DNA of 64,000 bases, from NCBI GenBank assembly GCA_030447925.1, contig JAUJNX010000014.1, positions 45,220-109,219 of the forward strand, written 5' to 3'. The position numbers were made by a program, and so were the translations under genes. The DNA comes from Egibacteraceae bacterium. GTDB lineage: Bacteria > Actinomycetota > Nitriliruptoria > Euzebyales > Egibacteraceae. Each line of letters begins with the position of its first letter. Within the stretch, counting starts at the first letter, position 1. The notes under the pieces are model-generated. The model was not told the DNA's origin and did not search any database. It saw only the letters and a list, made by a program, of their open reading frames with translations. Positions 25,016-34,378 of the stretch are shown one piece after another.

Positions 25016-26334
25016 ATTGCGCCCGCCGACGTGTCCAAGGTCGGGGCCCGCTTCGACCTGGCCATGGCGGTGGCGGTCCTCGCCGCGCTGGGCGCGGTGG
25101 GCGAGGAGGCGCTCCGCTCGACGGTGCTGCTCGGCGAGCTGTCCCTGGACGGCCGGTTGCGCGCGGTCCCCGGCGTCCTTCCGGCCGCGGCGTCCCTGCC
25201 CCCGCACGGGGTCGCGCGCCTGCTGGTGCCCGAGCCCAACGCCGCCGAGGCGGCCCTGGTGGGCGGCCTGGAGGTCGCCGGGGTCCGCGACCTGGCCGAG
25301 GCCGTGGCGGTCCTGCGCGGCGAGGCCCGCCCCCGGCCGGTCGCTGCCCAGGCCGCGCCCGCCGCGGCGGAGGCGGCGCCCGACCTCGCCGACGTCCGCG
25401 GGCAGGCCGAGGCTCGGCGCGCCCTGGAGATCGCCGCCGCCGGGGGCACCACCTGCTGCTCCTCGGCCCGCCGGGGTGCGGCAAGTCGATGCTCGCCCGG
25501 CGCCTCCCCTCGGTCCTCCCGCCGCTGTCGCGCGACGAGGCCCTGGAGCTCGCCGCCATCCGGTCCGTCGCGGGGCGGTGGTTGGAGGCGCCGGCCGCCC
25601 CGCTCGTCGACGACCGGCCCCCGTTCCGCTCCCCGCACGCCAGCGTCAGCGCGGCCGCGCTCCTGGGCGGCGGCTCCGGTGTCGCCGGCCCGGGCGAGCT
25701 GTCGCTGGCCCACCGCGGGGTCCTGTTCCTCGACGAGCTGTACGAGTGGCCCCGCGCCGTGCTCGACGCCCTCCGCCAGCCGCTGGAGGAGGGCGTGGTG
25801 CGGGTGGCCCGGTCGCGGGCGACGGTCACCTACCCCGCGCGCGTCCAGCTCGTCGCCGCCGCCAACCCGTGCCGCTGCGGCGGCGGGCCCGCCTGTGCGT
25901 GCGACGAGGAGGCGGTCTGGGCGTACCGCTCGCGGCTGAGCGGGCCACTGGCCGACCGGCTGGACCTGGCCCCGGCGGTGGCGCCGCTCACCGCCGCGGA
26001 GCTGCTGGACCCGAGGGGCGGCGAGCCCAGCGCGACGGTCGCGCGCCGGGTGGGCGGGGCGCGGGCCGCGGCGGCGGCGCGCTGGCGGGACGCCGGCCGC
26101 AACGCCGATGCCCCGGTCGCGGCGGTCCGCGCCACGGCGACCCCCGAGGCCCTGCGGGCGCTCGCCCTCGCCGTCGACCTCGGCGGGCTGACCGGCCGCG
26201 GCTACGACCGTACCCTGCGCGTGGCCCGCACCTGCGCGGACCTGGACGGCGACGACCTGGTGCGCCGCGACCACGTCCTGGAGGCCCGGGCCCATCGCGT
26301 CGCCCTCCCCGAGACCCCCTCCCCCCGCCGATGA
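25010..26334 (+). pseudogene. comM: comM (YifB family AAA+ Mg-chelatase-like), 5' end missing, one frameshift
   Basis: ComM is a AAA+ helicase aiding branch migration in natural transformation. The frame resumes at TIAPADVSKVGARFDLAMAV, which corresponds to about residue 80 of the family; everything before it is replaced by island sequence. A one-base loss at a GGGGGC run near 25,445-25,460 shifts the frame just before the Walker A LLLLGPPGCGKS. Downstream, Walker B LFLDELYEW, the NPCRCGGG zinc region and DRLDLAPAVAPL are normal. The frameshift may be a sequencing error, but the 5' loss is structural. Stop and dprA start overlap as ATGA. Confidence 0.88.
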
Positions 26335-27617
26335 GCTCCCACCCGCCTCCTTCCACGGCGAGTGCGGCTTGGGCCCAGGCGCTGGGGGAGGGCGTCGAGC
26401 CGGAGCTGGTGGCGAGGGTGGTCGGGTGCCTGGCTGGCGGGGCGTGGCCGGAGCTGCTGCTGGGCGCGGTCGCCGCCCGCGCCCGGGCCGGGGGCGTCGA
26501 GGTTGCCGACGTGCTCGACGACGTCGAGCGGGCGCTGGCGTCGAGGCCGCGGCCGGCGGTGGGGGAGCGGGGGCCCGATCAGCTCGCCCGGGCGCTGCTC
26601 GACCAGGGCGCGCGCGTGCTGCTGGCGGGACGGCCCCGCTACCCCGAGCGGCTCGCCTGGGCCTGGCCGGAGCTCGGTGCGCCGCCGTGGCTGCTGTGGC
26701 GCGGCGCGCCGCCGCCGCACGGCCCGGCCGTCGCGGTGGTCGGGACGCGCCGCGCCACCCACGACGGCCTGACGACCGCGCGGGCGCTGGGCCGCTTCCT
26801 GGCGGCGCGGGGGATCACGGTCGTCAGCGGCATGGCGCGCGGCATCGACCAGGCCGCCCACCTCGGCGCGCTGGACGCGGGCGGCCCGACCGTCGCGGTC
26901 CTGGGCACCGGCTTCGGGGTCGACTACCCCCACGGCGACGGCGCCCTCCGCGACGCGGTGGCGGCGTCCGGCGGGCTGGTGACCGAGCACCCCCCGGGCA
27001 CCCCGCCCCGCCCGCACCACTTCCTGACCCGCAACCGCATCGTCGCGGCACTCGCCGACGCGGTCGTCGTGGTCGAGGGCCACACGCGCAGCGGCGCCCT
27101 GCACACCGCCCGCCTGGCCGCGGAGGCCGGCCGCGACGTCTTCGCCTGCCCCGGTTCGCTGAACGCCCCCGCCAGCCGCGGCCCGCTCGACCTGGTCCGC
27201 GACGGCGCCCAGGTGCTGACCGACTTCGCCGCGCTGCTCGACGTCCTGCCTGTCCCCGCCGCAGCGGTGCCCGCTCCCGCCGCGGCCCCGCCGGCGGCCC
27301 CTGGAGCGGGTCCGGGAGCGGCCCCGACGGCGGCCCCGGGAGCGGCCCCGACGGCGGCCCCGGGAGCGGCCCCGACGGCCGGTCCTGGAGCGGCCACTGC
27401 GGCAGGCCCGCTCGCCGGGGCGCCACCCGACACCGGCCCGGTCGCGGCTGTCGCGCGTCTCCTGGGCCCGGTGCCGGCGTCGGCGGGCGTGCTGGCCGCC
27501 GCGGCGGACCTCCCCCTCCCGCGCACGCTCGCGGTGCTCCAGGCACTCGTGGCGGCGGGGCGTGCCCGGCACACCGCCCGCGGCTACGCGTCGGCCACCC
27601 CCACCCGATCGGACTAG
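26331..27617 (+). CDS. dprA: DNA-processing protein A (DprA/Smf)
   Basis: A 428-residue DprA, which loads RecA on incoming single-stranded DNA. The Rossmann-like DprA fold is clear: VAVVGTRRATHDGL (about residues 135-148), VVSGMARGIDQAAH, VAVLGTGFGVDYP, RNRIVAALADAVVVVEG, and SGALHTARLAAEAGRDVFAC with PGSLNAPAS. A C-terminal winged helix (about residues 360-428) follows an alanine/proline linker made of tandem PGAAPTAA units. ATG overlaps the comM stop (ATGA). comM-dprA adjacency is the usual actinobacterial order. Confidence 0.93.
   Translation: MSSHPPPSTASAAWAQALGEGVEPELVARVVGCLAGGAWPELLLGAVAARARAGGVEVADVLDDVERALASRPRPAVGERGPDQLARALLDQGARVLLAGRPRYPERLAWAWPELGAPPWLLWRGAPPPHGPAVAVVGTRRATHDGLTTARALGRFLAARGITVVSGMARGIDQAAHLGALDAGGPTVAVLGTGFGVDYPHGDGALRDAVAASGGLVTEHPPGTPPRPHHFLTRNRIVAALADAVVVVEGHTRSGALHTARLAAEAGRDVFACPGSLNAPASRGPLDLVRDGAQVLTDFAALLDVLPVPAAAVPAPAAAPPAAPGAGPGAAPTAAPGAAPTAAPGAAPTAGPGAATAAGPLAGAPPDTGPVAAVARLLGPVPASAGVLAAAADLPLPRTLAVLQALVAAGRARHTARGYASATPTRSD
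27305..27390 (+). repeat. 24-bp tandem repeat in dprA linker
   Basis: About three and a half copies of a CCGGGAGCGGCCCCGACGGC-type unit encoding PGAAPTAA, lying between the DprA fold and its winged helix. Copy number differences would change only linker length. Confidence 0.75.
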
Positions 27618-27930
27618 CCCGCCCTGCTCCCGGCCGCGGGAGTTCCTAGTCACCTGATCTCACCCCGTGCGGCCTTGATAGCCAAGCGTGATCATTTCGG
27701 CGCCAAGCGCTTGACCCCTCCCAAGCCCGCCGGTTCTATTGCACTGCGCACCAAGAAGGAATGCAACAGCACAACCGGGATTCCCGCCGCGGGCGCGCGG
27801 GCGATCCCTGAGAAACAAACTCCCCGCGTGATCGCCATCACGGTCGTGCGGTGGGCCGCGGCACGCCGCGTCCTCTTCCGAGCATGCCACCACGCTCGCG
27901 TTCCCTATTTCCCCGAGGGGTCAACTCGTC
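27618..27930. other. Intergenic leader region before the secreted dehydrogenase-like gene
   Basis: About 310 bases, lower in GC than its neighbours. Holds one candidate promoter (27,711-27,740) and then about 190 bases of potential leader, including GGGAT...ATCCC pairing near 27,778-27,812. I compared it mentally with ydaO-type leaders, which often precede cell-wall genes, and found no match. Confidence 0.45.
27711..27740 (+). promoter_or_regulatory. Candidate promoter TTGACC-N18-TCTATT
   Basis: TTGACC at 27,711 and TCTATT at 27,735 with an 18-base spacer, about 190 bases before the GTG of the secreted protein. Best hexamer pair in the gap; not otherwise supported. Confidence 0.35.
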
Positions 27931-30900
27931 GTGCACATCGCCACCTCCCGCCTGGTCCCCCTGCTCGTCCTCGCGCTGCTGTTCGCGGCCCTGACACCGG
28001 TCGCGGGCTCCGCCGCACCCGGCGCCAACCTCGTCGCCAACCCGTCGTTCGCGGACGGCGACACCGACGGCGACGGCGTGGCCGACTGCTGGCAGCGCGA
28101 GCCCTACCCGGCGAGCGACGACGGCGTCTACGACCTGGTCGCCGGGCGCACCGACGCCGCGGCGCAGCGCGTCGAGGCGACTGCTCTGGCCGCCGGCGCC
28201 AACCACAAGGTCGTGCCCGGCCGCGCCGACCCCGCGTGCGCCAGCGCCGCCACCCCCGGCGCCACCTACGAGCTGTCGCTGTGGTACCGCGCGGCGGCCG
28301 AGGACATCGCCGTCGAGCTGTACTTCCGCGACGCCGCCTCCGGCGCCTGGCGCTTCTCAGGGGTCTCCTACAAGCCGGAGGTCGCCGCCACCGCCGAGTG
28401 GACGGAGTACCGCGCGGTCACCGACGCGGTGCCGGCCGGCGTCGACGCGGTCAGCTTCGCGCTGGCGCTGTTCGGCGACGCGACGCCCAGCACCGACTGG
28501 ATCGAGGTCGACGACGTCGCCCTGGTCGAGGTCGCCGCCGGCGAGGGCCCGCCGGCGACGGAGGAGGTCACCCTCGCCGGCCTCAACCAGCCGACGGCGA
28601 TCGAGTTCCTCCCCGACGACCGCGTCGTCATCGCCGAGAAGCCGGGCGTCATCAAGGTGTTCGCCAGCCTCACCAGCGACGAGCCGATGCAAACCATCAA
28701 TTTTGAGGATGACGTCTCGAGTTTCGGTGATTTCGGCCTGACGTCGCTGGCGTTCACCGCGGGTCACCTGTTCGCGACCTATCAGGTCGACGACGGCTGG
28801 GGCGATTCGTGCCCCAATCTCGGCAACCGCGACTCCGACAACCCCAACGACCTCGACGGCTGCCCGACCACGGGTCGGCTCGTCAAGTACGAGCTGGGCG
28901 CCGACGGCACGCTCGGCCCGGAGGAGATCGTCCTCGAGGGCTACGACAAGTTCTGCTTCCAGTACATCACCCACGGCGTCGACGCCCTGGAGGTCGACCC
29001 GGCCGACGGCTCGCTGCTGATGAGCGCCGGGGACGGGGCCAACTACAACGTCGAGGACAACGGCGGCTTCGCCAACCCCTGCGACGAGGGCCCCCCCGAC
29101 GGCGGCGCCTTCCGCTCTCAGGTCGGCACCACCTACGACGGCCGCATCATCCGCGTCGACCCCGCCACCGGCGCGGTCGTCGCGGTCGAGGCCCGCGGGC
29201 TGCGCAACCCGTTCCGCATGAGCCTCGCCGGCGGGGACCTGTACGTCTCCGACACCGGCTGGGGTGCCGTCGAGGAGCTCAACCGCCTGGCGCTGGGCGG
29301 CGCGGAGGAGAACTTCGGCTGGCCCTGCTTCGAGGGCGCCGCCCCCCAGTACGGCTACGAGGCCGCGTTCGACAACCCCCTGTGCGACCGCATCACCCCG
29401 GTCCCGCCGCTGTACGAGTACCCCCACCCGGAGGAGAACGGCCGGCGCGCCTCGATCAGCGCGGTCGAGGAGCTCGGCGGCCTCGTCTACTTCGGCGACG
29501 TCACGCTCGAGTTCGTCAAGGCGCTGGACCCCGCCACCGGCGAGGTCACGACCGTCGTCGCCGGTGACAGCGTCAACCCCGTCGACCTGAAGCGCACCCC
29601 GGGCGGCGGCCTGGTCTACGTCGACATCGGCGTCGTCAACGTCGGCGCCTCCCAGATCGACCCCGGCACGGGCTCCGTCGAGGCGGTCGTCCCCGGCACG
29701 GCGCCGGGCGGCGGCGGCAGTGGCGGCGGCGGCGCACCGACGGTCGAGATCCTGCTCCAGCAGGACCCCTACCGCGCCGGCGAGGTGGTGCCGTTCACCG
29801 CCGACGTCGACGGGTTCCGCGTCAGCGTCACCTACGAGTGGTCCGCCACGGTCACGTCCTGCGACGGCGACGTGTGCACCGCCCGACCCCTGACCGCCGA
29901 GGAGCTGGCCACCGACCGCGCCGACGGCACCTTCGTCGGACCCGCCGACCCGGCCCCCGGCACCGTCGAGCTCACCGTCGTCGTGACCGCGCAGAATGGC
30001 GCGACCGTCACCGACACCGCGTCGCTGGCCCGGGCCGAGGACCCGCCGGTCGACCCGACCGACCCGCCGGTGGATCCCACCGACCCGCCGGTGGACCCGA
30101 CCGACCCGCCCGTCGACCCCGACCTCGTGGTCGACAGGGTCGCCGGGGCCGACCGGATCGCGACCGCCGTCGAGGTGTCGCGCCGGCAGCACCAGCCGGG
30201 CGTGGCCGTGGCCTACGTCGCCCGCGCCGACGACTTCCCCGACGCCCTGGCCGCCGGGCCCCTGGCCGCGGCCGACGGCGGACCGGTCCTGCTGACCGAC
30301 CCCGACGCCCTGTCGCGGCTGACGGCGGGCGAGCTGGACCGGCTGCGGCCCGGCCGCGTCGTCGTCCTGGGAGGGCCGGCCGCGGTTGCCGACGAGGTGG
30401 TGGCGGGCCTGGCCGCCGCGCACCCCGCCGTCGAGCGGCTGGCCGGTCCCGACCGCTACGCCACGGCGGTGGCGATCGCCGACCGGCTGGACACCGCCGG
30501 GTCGACGGTGTACGTCGCCACGGGGGAGCGCTTCCCCGACGCGCTGGTCGGCGGCGCCGCCGCCGGCACCACCGGCGGGTCGGTGCTGCTCACCGGGGGG
30601 GACGCGCTCGCCCCCGCCACCGGTGCGGCGCTGGCCGCCGCCCCCCCGGCGCGGATCGTCCTGCTCGGCGGCCCTGACGTCGTGCCCGCGGCGGTCGAGG
30701 CGGCCCTCGCGGGCATCGCCCCGACCACCCGCGTCGCCGGCCCCGACCGCTTCGCCACCGCCGCGGCCCTGTCCGCGGTGGTGCACCCCGGCGGCACCGA
30801 GGCCGTCTACCTCGCCACGGGTGAGGACTTCCCCGACGCGCTGTCCGTCGCGCCGGCGGTCATCGCCGACGGCGCCGCCCTGCTCCTGACCGCCAGGGAC

Positions 30901-31023
30901 GCCCTGCCCGGACCGGCCGCTGCCGAGCTGGCGCGCCTGGCCCCGTCCCGCGTCACGATCGTCGGCGGCGAGGCCGCCGTCGGCCGGGCCGTCGAGGCCG
31001 CCGTGCGGGCGGGTGGGGCGTGA
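27931..31023 (+). CDS. Secreted GSDH-type sugar dehydrogenase with three CWB2 cell-wall repeats
   Basis: A 1,030-residue exported protein. Signal peptide: LVPLLVLALLFAALTPVAGS. Residues about 30-200 form a carbohydrate-binding-like beta domain (NPSFADGDTDGDGVADCW, a calcium-loop-like start). Residues about 210-590 are a glucose/sorbosone dehydrogenase (PQQ-type) propeller: LNQPTAIEFLPDDRVVIAEK, ITHGVDALEVDP, GLRNPFRMSLAGGDLYVSD and ENFGWPCFEG. A PKD-like domain follows, then a DPTDPPVD linker repeated three times. The C-terminus has three CWB2 repeats, each with a (V/L)AG(A/P)DR(I/Y/F)ATA motif, which anchor proteins to wall polymers. It starts a run of sugar-polymer genes, so oxidation of a surface sugar is plausible. 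Whether it binds PQQ is unknown. Confidence 0.88.
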   Translation: MHIATSRLVPLLVLALLFAALTPVAGSAAPGANLVANPSFADGDTDGDGVADCWQREPYPASDDGVYDLVAGRTDAAAQRVEATALAAGANHKVVPGRADPACASAATPGATYELSLWYRAAAEDIAVELYFRDAASGAWRFSGVSYKPEVAATAEWTEYRAVTDAVPAGVDAVSFALALFGDATPSTDWIEVDDVALVEVAAGEGPPATEEVTLAGLNQPTAIEFLPDDRVVIAEKPGVIKVFASLTSDEPMQTINFEDDVSSFGDFGLTSLAFTAGHLFATYQVDDGWGDSCPNLGNRDSDNPNDLDGCPTTGRLVKYELGADGTLGPEEIVLEGYDKFCFQYITHGVDALEVDPADGSLLMSAGDGANYNVEDNGGFANPCDEGPPDGGAFRSQVGTTYDGRIIRVDPATGAVVAVEARGLRNPFRMSLAGGDLYVSDTGWGAVEELNRLALGGAEENFGWPCFEGAAPQYGYEAAFDNPLCDRITPVPPLYEYPHPEENGRRASISAVEELGGLVYFGDVTLEFVKALDPATGEVTTVVAGDSVNPVDLKRTPGGGLVYVDIGVVNVGASQIDPGTGSVEAVVPGTAPGGGGSGGGGAPTVEILLQQDPYRAGEVVPFTADVDGFRVSVTYEWSATVTSCDGDVCTARPLTAEELATDRADGTFVGPADPAPGTVELTVVVTAQNGATVTDTASLARAEDPPVDPTDPPVDPTDPPVDPTDPPVDPDLVVDRVAGADRIATAVEVSRRQHQPGVAVAYVARADDFPDALAAGPLAAADGGPVLLTDPDALSRLTAGELDRLRPGRVVVLGGPAAVADEVVAGLAAAHPAVERLAGPDRYATAVAIADRLDTAGSTVYVATGERFPDALVGGAAAGTTGGSVLLTGGDALAPATGAALAAAPPARIVLLGGPDVVPAAVEAALAGIAPTTRVAGPDRFATAAALSAVVHPGGTEAVYLATGEDFPDALSVAPAVIADGAALLLTARDALPGPAAAELARLAPSRVTIVGGEAAVGRAVEAAVRAGGA

Positions 31024-31800
31024 CCCCCGCCGGCCGCCGCGCGCTCCGCGCCCCCGCGGACCCCGCCCGCATCATCCCCACGCCGGGCATGCCCTCGCCG
31101 GCCGCCGCGGGCGCGGCGCCGGTGCGGGCGGCCGCGCCCGGGTCACCCGCCGGCGCCGAGGGTGCCGACCCGGCGGCGCGCCCCTGCGGCGCAGCCGCCC
31201 ATCCCCGCCGACGCCGAGCCCACCGACGGCCCGGCCGCACCCGCCACCCCCGCCCGCCCGTCGCCGGCCGGCGCCACGAGCACCGAGGCCCCGGCCCCCG
31301 CCGCCGCCGAGGGCGCCGCCCGCCCGGCCGGGCCCCGCGCCCCCGCCCCCGCCGCCGCCGAGGGCGCCGCCCGCCCGGCCGCGCCCCCGCCGCCGCCCCC
31401 GCCGCCGAGGGGGCCGCCCGCCCGGCCGCGACCGCCGCCCCCGCCGCCGCCGCCGCCGAGGGCGCCGCCCGTCCGGCTGCCGCCGGAGCGCTGGCCCCCG
31501 CGGCCGCGCCACGGGCGCCCGCCGACCTCCCGGGGAGCCCGCCGTCGGCGGTGGTGCCCGCCGCGCCGCGGCCCCGGGGTCCGCCGCCACGACCGAGCGG
31601 CCCAAGCGGTCGCCGGTCGTGGCGCGCGGCGCCGTCCTGCGCGGCGCCGTCGCCGCGGAGCGGCTCATCGCCGTCCCGCCCATCCCGCCGCCGTCGTCCC
31701 GGCCGCGCGACCCGGCCGCCCGCACCGGGGCCCGTCGCACCGGGCGCGCGACCGACGCCATGCCGGCCGCGTCCACCGCGTCCGGTCGCGGACCGCCGGC
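31020..31800 (+). other. Alanine/proline-rich low-complexity region, coding frame unclear
   Basis: From GTG 31020 (overlapping the previous stop) a frame reads TPAGRRALRAPADPARIIPT then PGMPSPAAAGAAPVRAAAPG. Similar composition continues in other frames: PADAEPTDGPAAPATPARPS, APAPAAAEGAARPAG (frame +1) and then AERLIAVPPIPPPSSRP. The repeated unit GCCGCCGCCGAGGGCGCCGC occurs about four times (31,300-31,470). One low-complexity protein broken by several indels is the likeliest reading; it might be a proline-rich extension upstream of the GtrA domain. No domain is recognisable. Confidence 0.4.
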
Positions 31801-32184
31801 GTGCGCACCAGCCGGACCCTCGTCCGCTTCGCCATGGTCGGCACGGTCGGCGTCGCCATCAACACGGCCGTCCTCGCGCTGCTGCACCAGCGCCTGGCCG
31901 TGCCCCTGATCGCCGCCTCGGTCACCGCCACCGAGATCGCGATCCTCGCCAACTACCTCGGCAACGAGCTGTGGACCTTCCCGGTCCGCCGCCTGTCGCT
32001 CGCGCGGCTCGCCCGCTTCCAGCTGACCGCGCTCGGGAGCCTGGCCGTCACCGCCGCCTCGCTGTGGGTCCTCGCCGACGCGGCGGGCCTCCCCCTCCTG
32101 CTGGCCAACCTCGGGGCGATCGCCCTGGGCTCGGGCTGGAACCTCGTCGGCAACGTCCTGTGGACCTGGAAGGAAGCGGCATGA
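31801..32184 (+). CDS. GtrA-like membrane protein
   Basis: A 127-residue protein from GTG 31801 with four transmembrane helices: LVRFAMVGTVGVAINTAVLA, a second around LIAASVTATEIAILANYLGN, a third around LTALGSLAVTAASLWVLAD, and ALGSGWNLVGNVLWTW near the end. FxxVGxxxxxxN and NYxxNxxWTF are GtrA hallmarks. Family members assist flipping of polyprenyl-linked sugars. The stop overlaps the next gene (ATGA), a dolichol-phosphate-mannose-synthase-like transferase, which is the classic partner. Start uncertain because the upstream low-complexity region may be in frame. Confidence 0.85.
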   Translation: MRTSRTLVRFAMVGTVGVAINTAVLALLHQRLAVPLIAASVTATEIAILANYLGNELWTFPVRRLSLARLARFQLTALGSLAVTAASLWVLADAAGLPLLLANLGAIALGSGWNLVGNVLWTWKEAA

Positions 32185-32939
32185 CGCGGGCCTTGGTCGT
32201 CATCCCCACGTACAACGAGATCGCCACGCTCCAGCGCGCCGTGATGCGCGTGCTGGCGGCGGACCGCCGCGCGTCGGTGCTGGTCGTCGACGACGGCTCG
32301 CCGGACGGGACGGGCGACCTCGCCGACGAGCTCGCCCGGGCCGTCCCGCGGGTCCACGCCCAGCACCGCTCCGGCAAGCTCGGCCTCGGCAGCGCGTACC
32401 GGGACGGGTTCACCTGGGGCCTCGCCCAGGGCTTCGACGTCGTCTGCGAGATGGACGCCGACCTGTCCCACCCGGCCGACGCCCTACCCGCGCTGCTCGA
32501 CGCGCTGGACACCGCCGACGTCGCCATCGGGTCGCGCTACGTCCCCGGCGGCTCGGTGGTGGGCTGGCCGATGTCGCGGCACCTGCTGTCGCGCGGCGGC
32601 AACCGCTACGTGCGGACCCTCACCGGGGTGCCGGTGCGCGACGCCACCGCCGGCTTCCGCGCCTACCGCCGCAGCGTCATCGAGACGCTGGACATGGCCA
32701 CCCTCACCACCGACGGCTACGCGTTCCAGCTCGAGATGACGCTGCGGGCCTGGCAGGCCGGGTTCCGCCTCGCCGAGGTCCCCATCCGCTTCGTGGAGCG
32801 GCAGGAGGGCTCGAGCAAGATGAGCCGCGCCATCGTCGCCGAGGCCATGCTGCACGTGGCCCGCTGGGCCTGGGAGCTGCGCACCGGCGCGGCCGGCGCG
32901 ACCGGCGCACCGCAGCCGGTCGGGGCGACGGTCCAGTGA
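32181..32939 (+). CDS. GT2 polyprenol-phosphate sugar transferase (Dpm1-like)
   Basis: A 252-residue cytoplasmic GT-A glycosyltransferase that should move a sugar from a nucleotide donor to polyprenyl phosphate. Motifs: VIPTYNEIATLQ at the N-terminus, VLVVDDGSPDGTGD, KLGLGSAYRDGF, metal-binding EMDADLSHPAD, GSRYVPGG and the Dpm1-type TAGFRAYRR with TTDGYAFQLEM. No C-terminal membrane anchor. It overlaps GtrA upstream (ATGA) and the next transferase downstream (GTGA), so the three genes are tightly coupled. Sugar identity unknown. Confidence 0.92.
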   Translation: MTRALVVIPTYNEIATLQRAVMRVLAADRRASVLVVDDGSPDGTGDLADELARAVPRVHAQHRSGKLGLGSAYRDGFTWGLAQGFDVVCEMDADLSHPADALPALLDALDTADVAIGSRYVPGGSVVGWPMSRHLLSRGGNRYVRTLTGVPVRDATAGFRAYRRSVIETLDMATLTTDGYAFQLEMTLRAWQAGFRLAEVPIRFVERQEGSSKMSRAIVAEAMLHVARWAWELRTGAAGATGAPQPVGATVQ

Positions 32940-34378
32940 CCGCCGTCCTCTTCCTCGTCGTCGTCGGGGGCCTCACGCTGGTCGCGTCGACCACGCTCGC
33001 ATGGATGCTGTTCGCCTGGCGCACGCCGTCGCACCTGGAGCGGACCCGCTTCCCCGCCCCACAGGCCCCCGCGCTCTCGTTCAGCCTGATCGTCCCGGCC
33101 CGCCACGAGCAGGCGGTCCTGCGCCGGACGCTGGAGCGCCTGGCCGCCACCGACCATCCCGACGTCGAGGTCCTCGTCGTCGTCGGCCACGACGACGACG
33201 CGACCGCCCGCGTCGCCGAGGAGGTCGCCGCCGAGCACCCCCGCGTCCGGGTGGTCGTCGACCACAACTGGCCGAAGAACAAGCCCAAGGCCCTCAACAC
33301 CGCGCTGCCGCACTGCACCGGCGACGTGGTCGGGGTCTTCGACGCCGAGGACGACGTCCACCCCGACCTCGTCCGCCACGTCGACACGCTGTTCCTGACC
33401 AGCGGCGCCGAGGTCGTCCAGGCCGGCGTCCAGCTCATGAACCACTGGTCCAACTGGTACTCGGTCCGCAACGTCCTGGAGTACTACTTCTGGTTCCGCA
33501 GCCGACTGCACTTCCACGCGCAGGCGCGGTTCATCCCGCTGGGGGGCAACACGGTGTTCTTCCGGGCCCGCGCGCTGCGCGAGGCCGGGGGCTGGGACGC
33601 CGACTGCCTGGCCGAGGACTGCGAGATCGGCGTGCGGCTGTCGTCGAGCGGTGCGCGCGTCGCGGTCGCCTACGACCCGCGGCTGGTCACCCGCGAGGAG
33701 ACCCCGCCGTCGGTGGCGTCGCTGTTCAAACAGCGCACGCGCTGGAACCAGGGCTTCCTGCAGGTCCTGCGCAAGGGCGAGTGGCGCAAGCTGCCCACCC
33801 TGCGCCAGCGGGCGCTGGCCGTCTACACGCTGGCGATGCCGTTCGCGCAGGCCTTCGGGGCCCCGCTCGTGCCCGTGTCGATCGCGGCGATGCTGTGGCT
33901 GGAGGTCCCGCTCCCGATCGCGATGCTGTCGTTCCTGCCGCTGGTCCCCACCGCGGCGACCGTGGCGGTGGAGGTCGCCGGCCTCGACGAGTTCTGCCGG
34001 ACCTTCGGCCGGCGCGCCACCCTCCGGGACTACGCGCGCCTGCTGATCGGCACCCCCGCCTACCAGCTGCTGCTGTCCGCGGCGGCGTTGCCCGCCGGGC
34101 GGCGGGAGCGGCGCGGCCAGCGCGGCTGGGAGAACGACGCCCACGGCGGGGCCCCCCAGGGGGCGGACCCGGCCCCCCCCCCGGCGATGGCGGCCAGACC
34201 GCCCCGCGCGCCACCCCCTCCGCCGCCCCCGGGCAGCGCGCCGCCCGCCGCGGCGCAGCGCCCCGGCCCGGCACACGCGAACCGCCGCGGTCGCGTCGGG
34301 GCGCCGCGCCCCGGCCGCGCCGCCGCCAAGCTCCGCCGCCCCGCGACCCGCCCCGTCCCGCCCCGAGGTGCGCCGTGA
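32936..34378 (+). CDS. Membrane GT2 glycosyltransferase, cellulose/hyaluronan-synthase-like
   Basis: A 480-residue processive-type transferase. One N-terminal membrane helix (VLFLVVVGGLTLVASTTLAW), the GT-A core with SLIVPARHEQAVL, VVVGHDDDATA, metal site FDAEDDVHPD, acceptor site LAEDCEIG and the QxxRW motif KQRTRWNQG, then several C-terminal helices (AMPFAQAFGAPLVPVSI onward). The core ends near residue 385; the rest (PPRAPPPPPPPGSAPP onward) is proline-rich and may reflect a frame change, since the family normally ends with a GENNWEKTAHTGAH-like tail and here QRGWENDAHGGAP stands in its place. Likely builds a surface polysaccharide. Starts with a GTGA overlap. Confidence 0.88.
   Translation: MTAVLFLVVVGGLTLVASTTLAWMLFAWRTPSHLERTRFPAPQAPALSFSLIVPARHEQAVLRRTLERLAATDHPDVEVLVVVGHDDDATARVAEEVAAEHPRVRVVVDHNWPKNKPKALNTALPHCTGDVVGVFDAEDDVHPDLVRHVDTLFLTSGAEVVQAGVQLMNHWSNWYSVRNVLEYYFWFRSRLHFHAQARFIPLGGNTVFFRARALREAGGWDADCLAEDCEIGVRLSSSGARVAVAYDPRLVTREETPPSVASLFKQRTRWNQGFLQVLRKGEWRKLPTLRQRALAVYTLAMPFAQAFGAPLVPVSIAAMLWLEVPLPIAMLSFLPLVPTAATVAVEVAGLDEFCRTFGRRATLRDYARLLIGTPAYQLLLSAAALPAGRRERRGQRGWENDAHGGAPQGADPAPPPAMAARPPRAPPPPPPPGSAPPAAAQRPGPAHANRRGRVGAPRPGRAAAKLRRPATRPVPPRGAP

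Noticed and set aside
27741..27930. ydaO-type (c-di-AMP) riboswitch before the CWB2 protein gene
   Set aside because: Leader length and neighbour would fit, but none of the conserved core sequences could be found by eye.
28357..30786. Very long open frame on the minus strand opposite the GSDH-CWB2 gene
   Set aside because: It is a mirror of a high-GC coding strand, with Arg/Gly/Asp-rich composition, no domain and no ribosome site. The plus-strand protein has clear domains.
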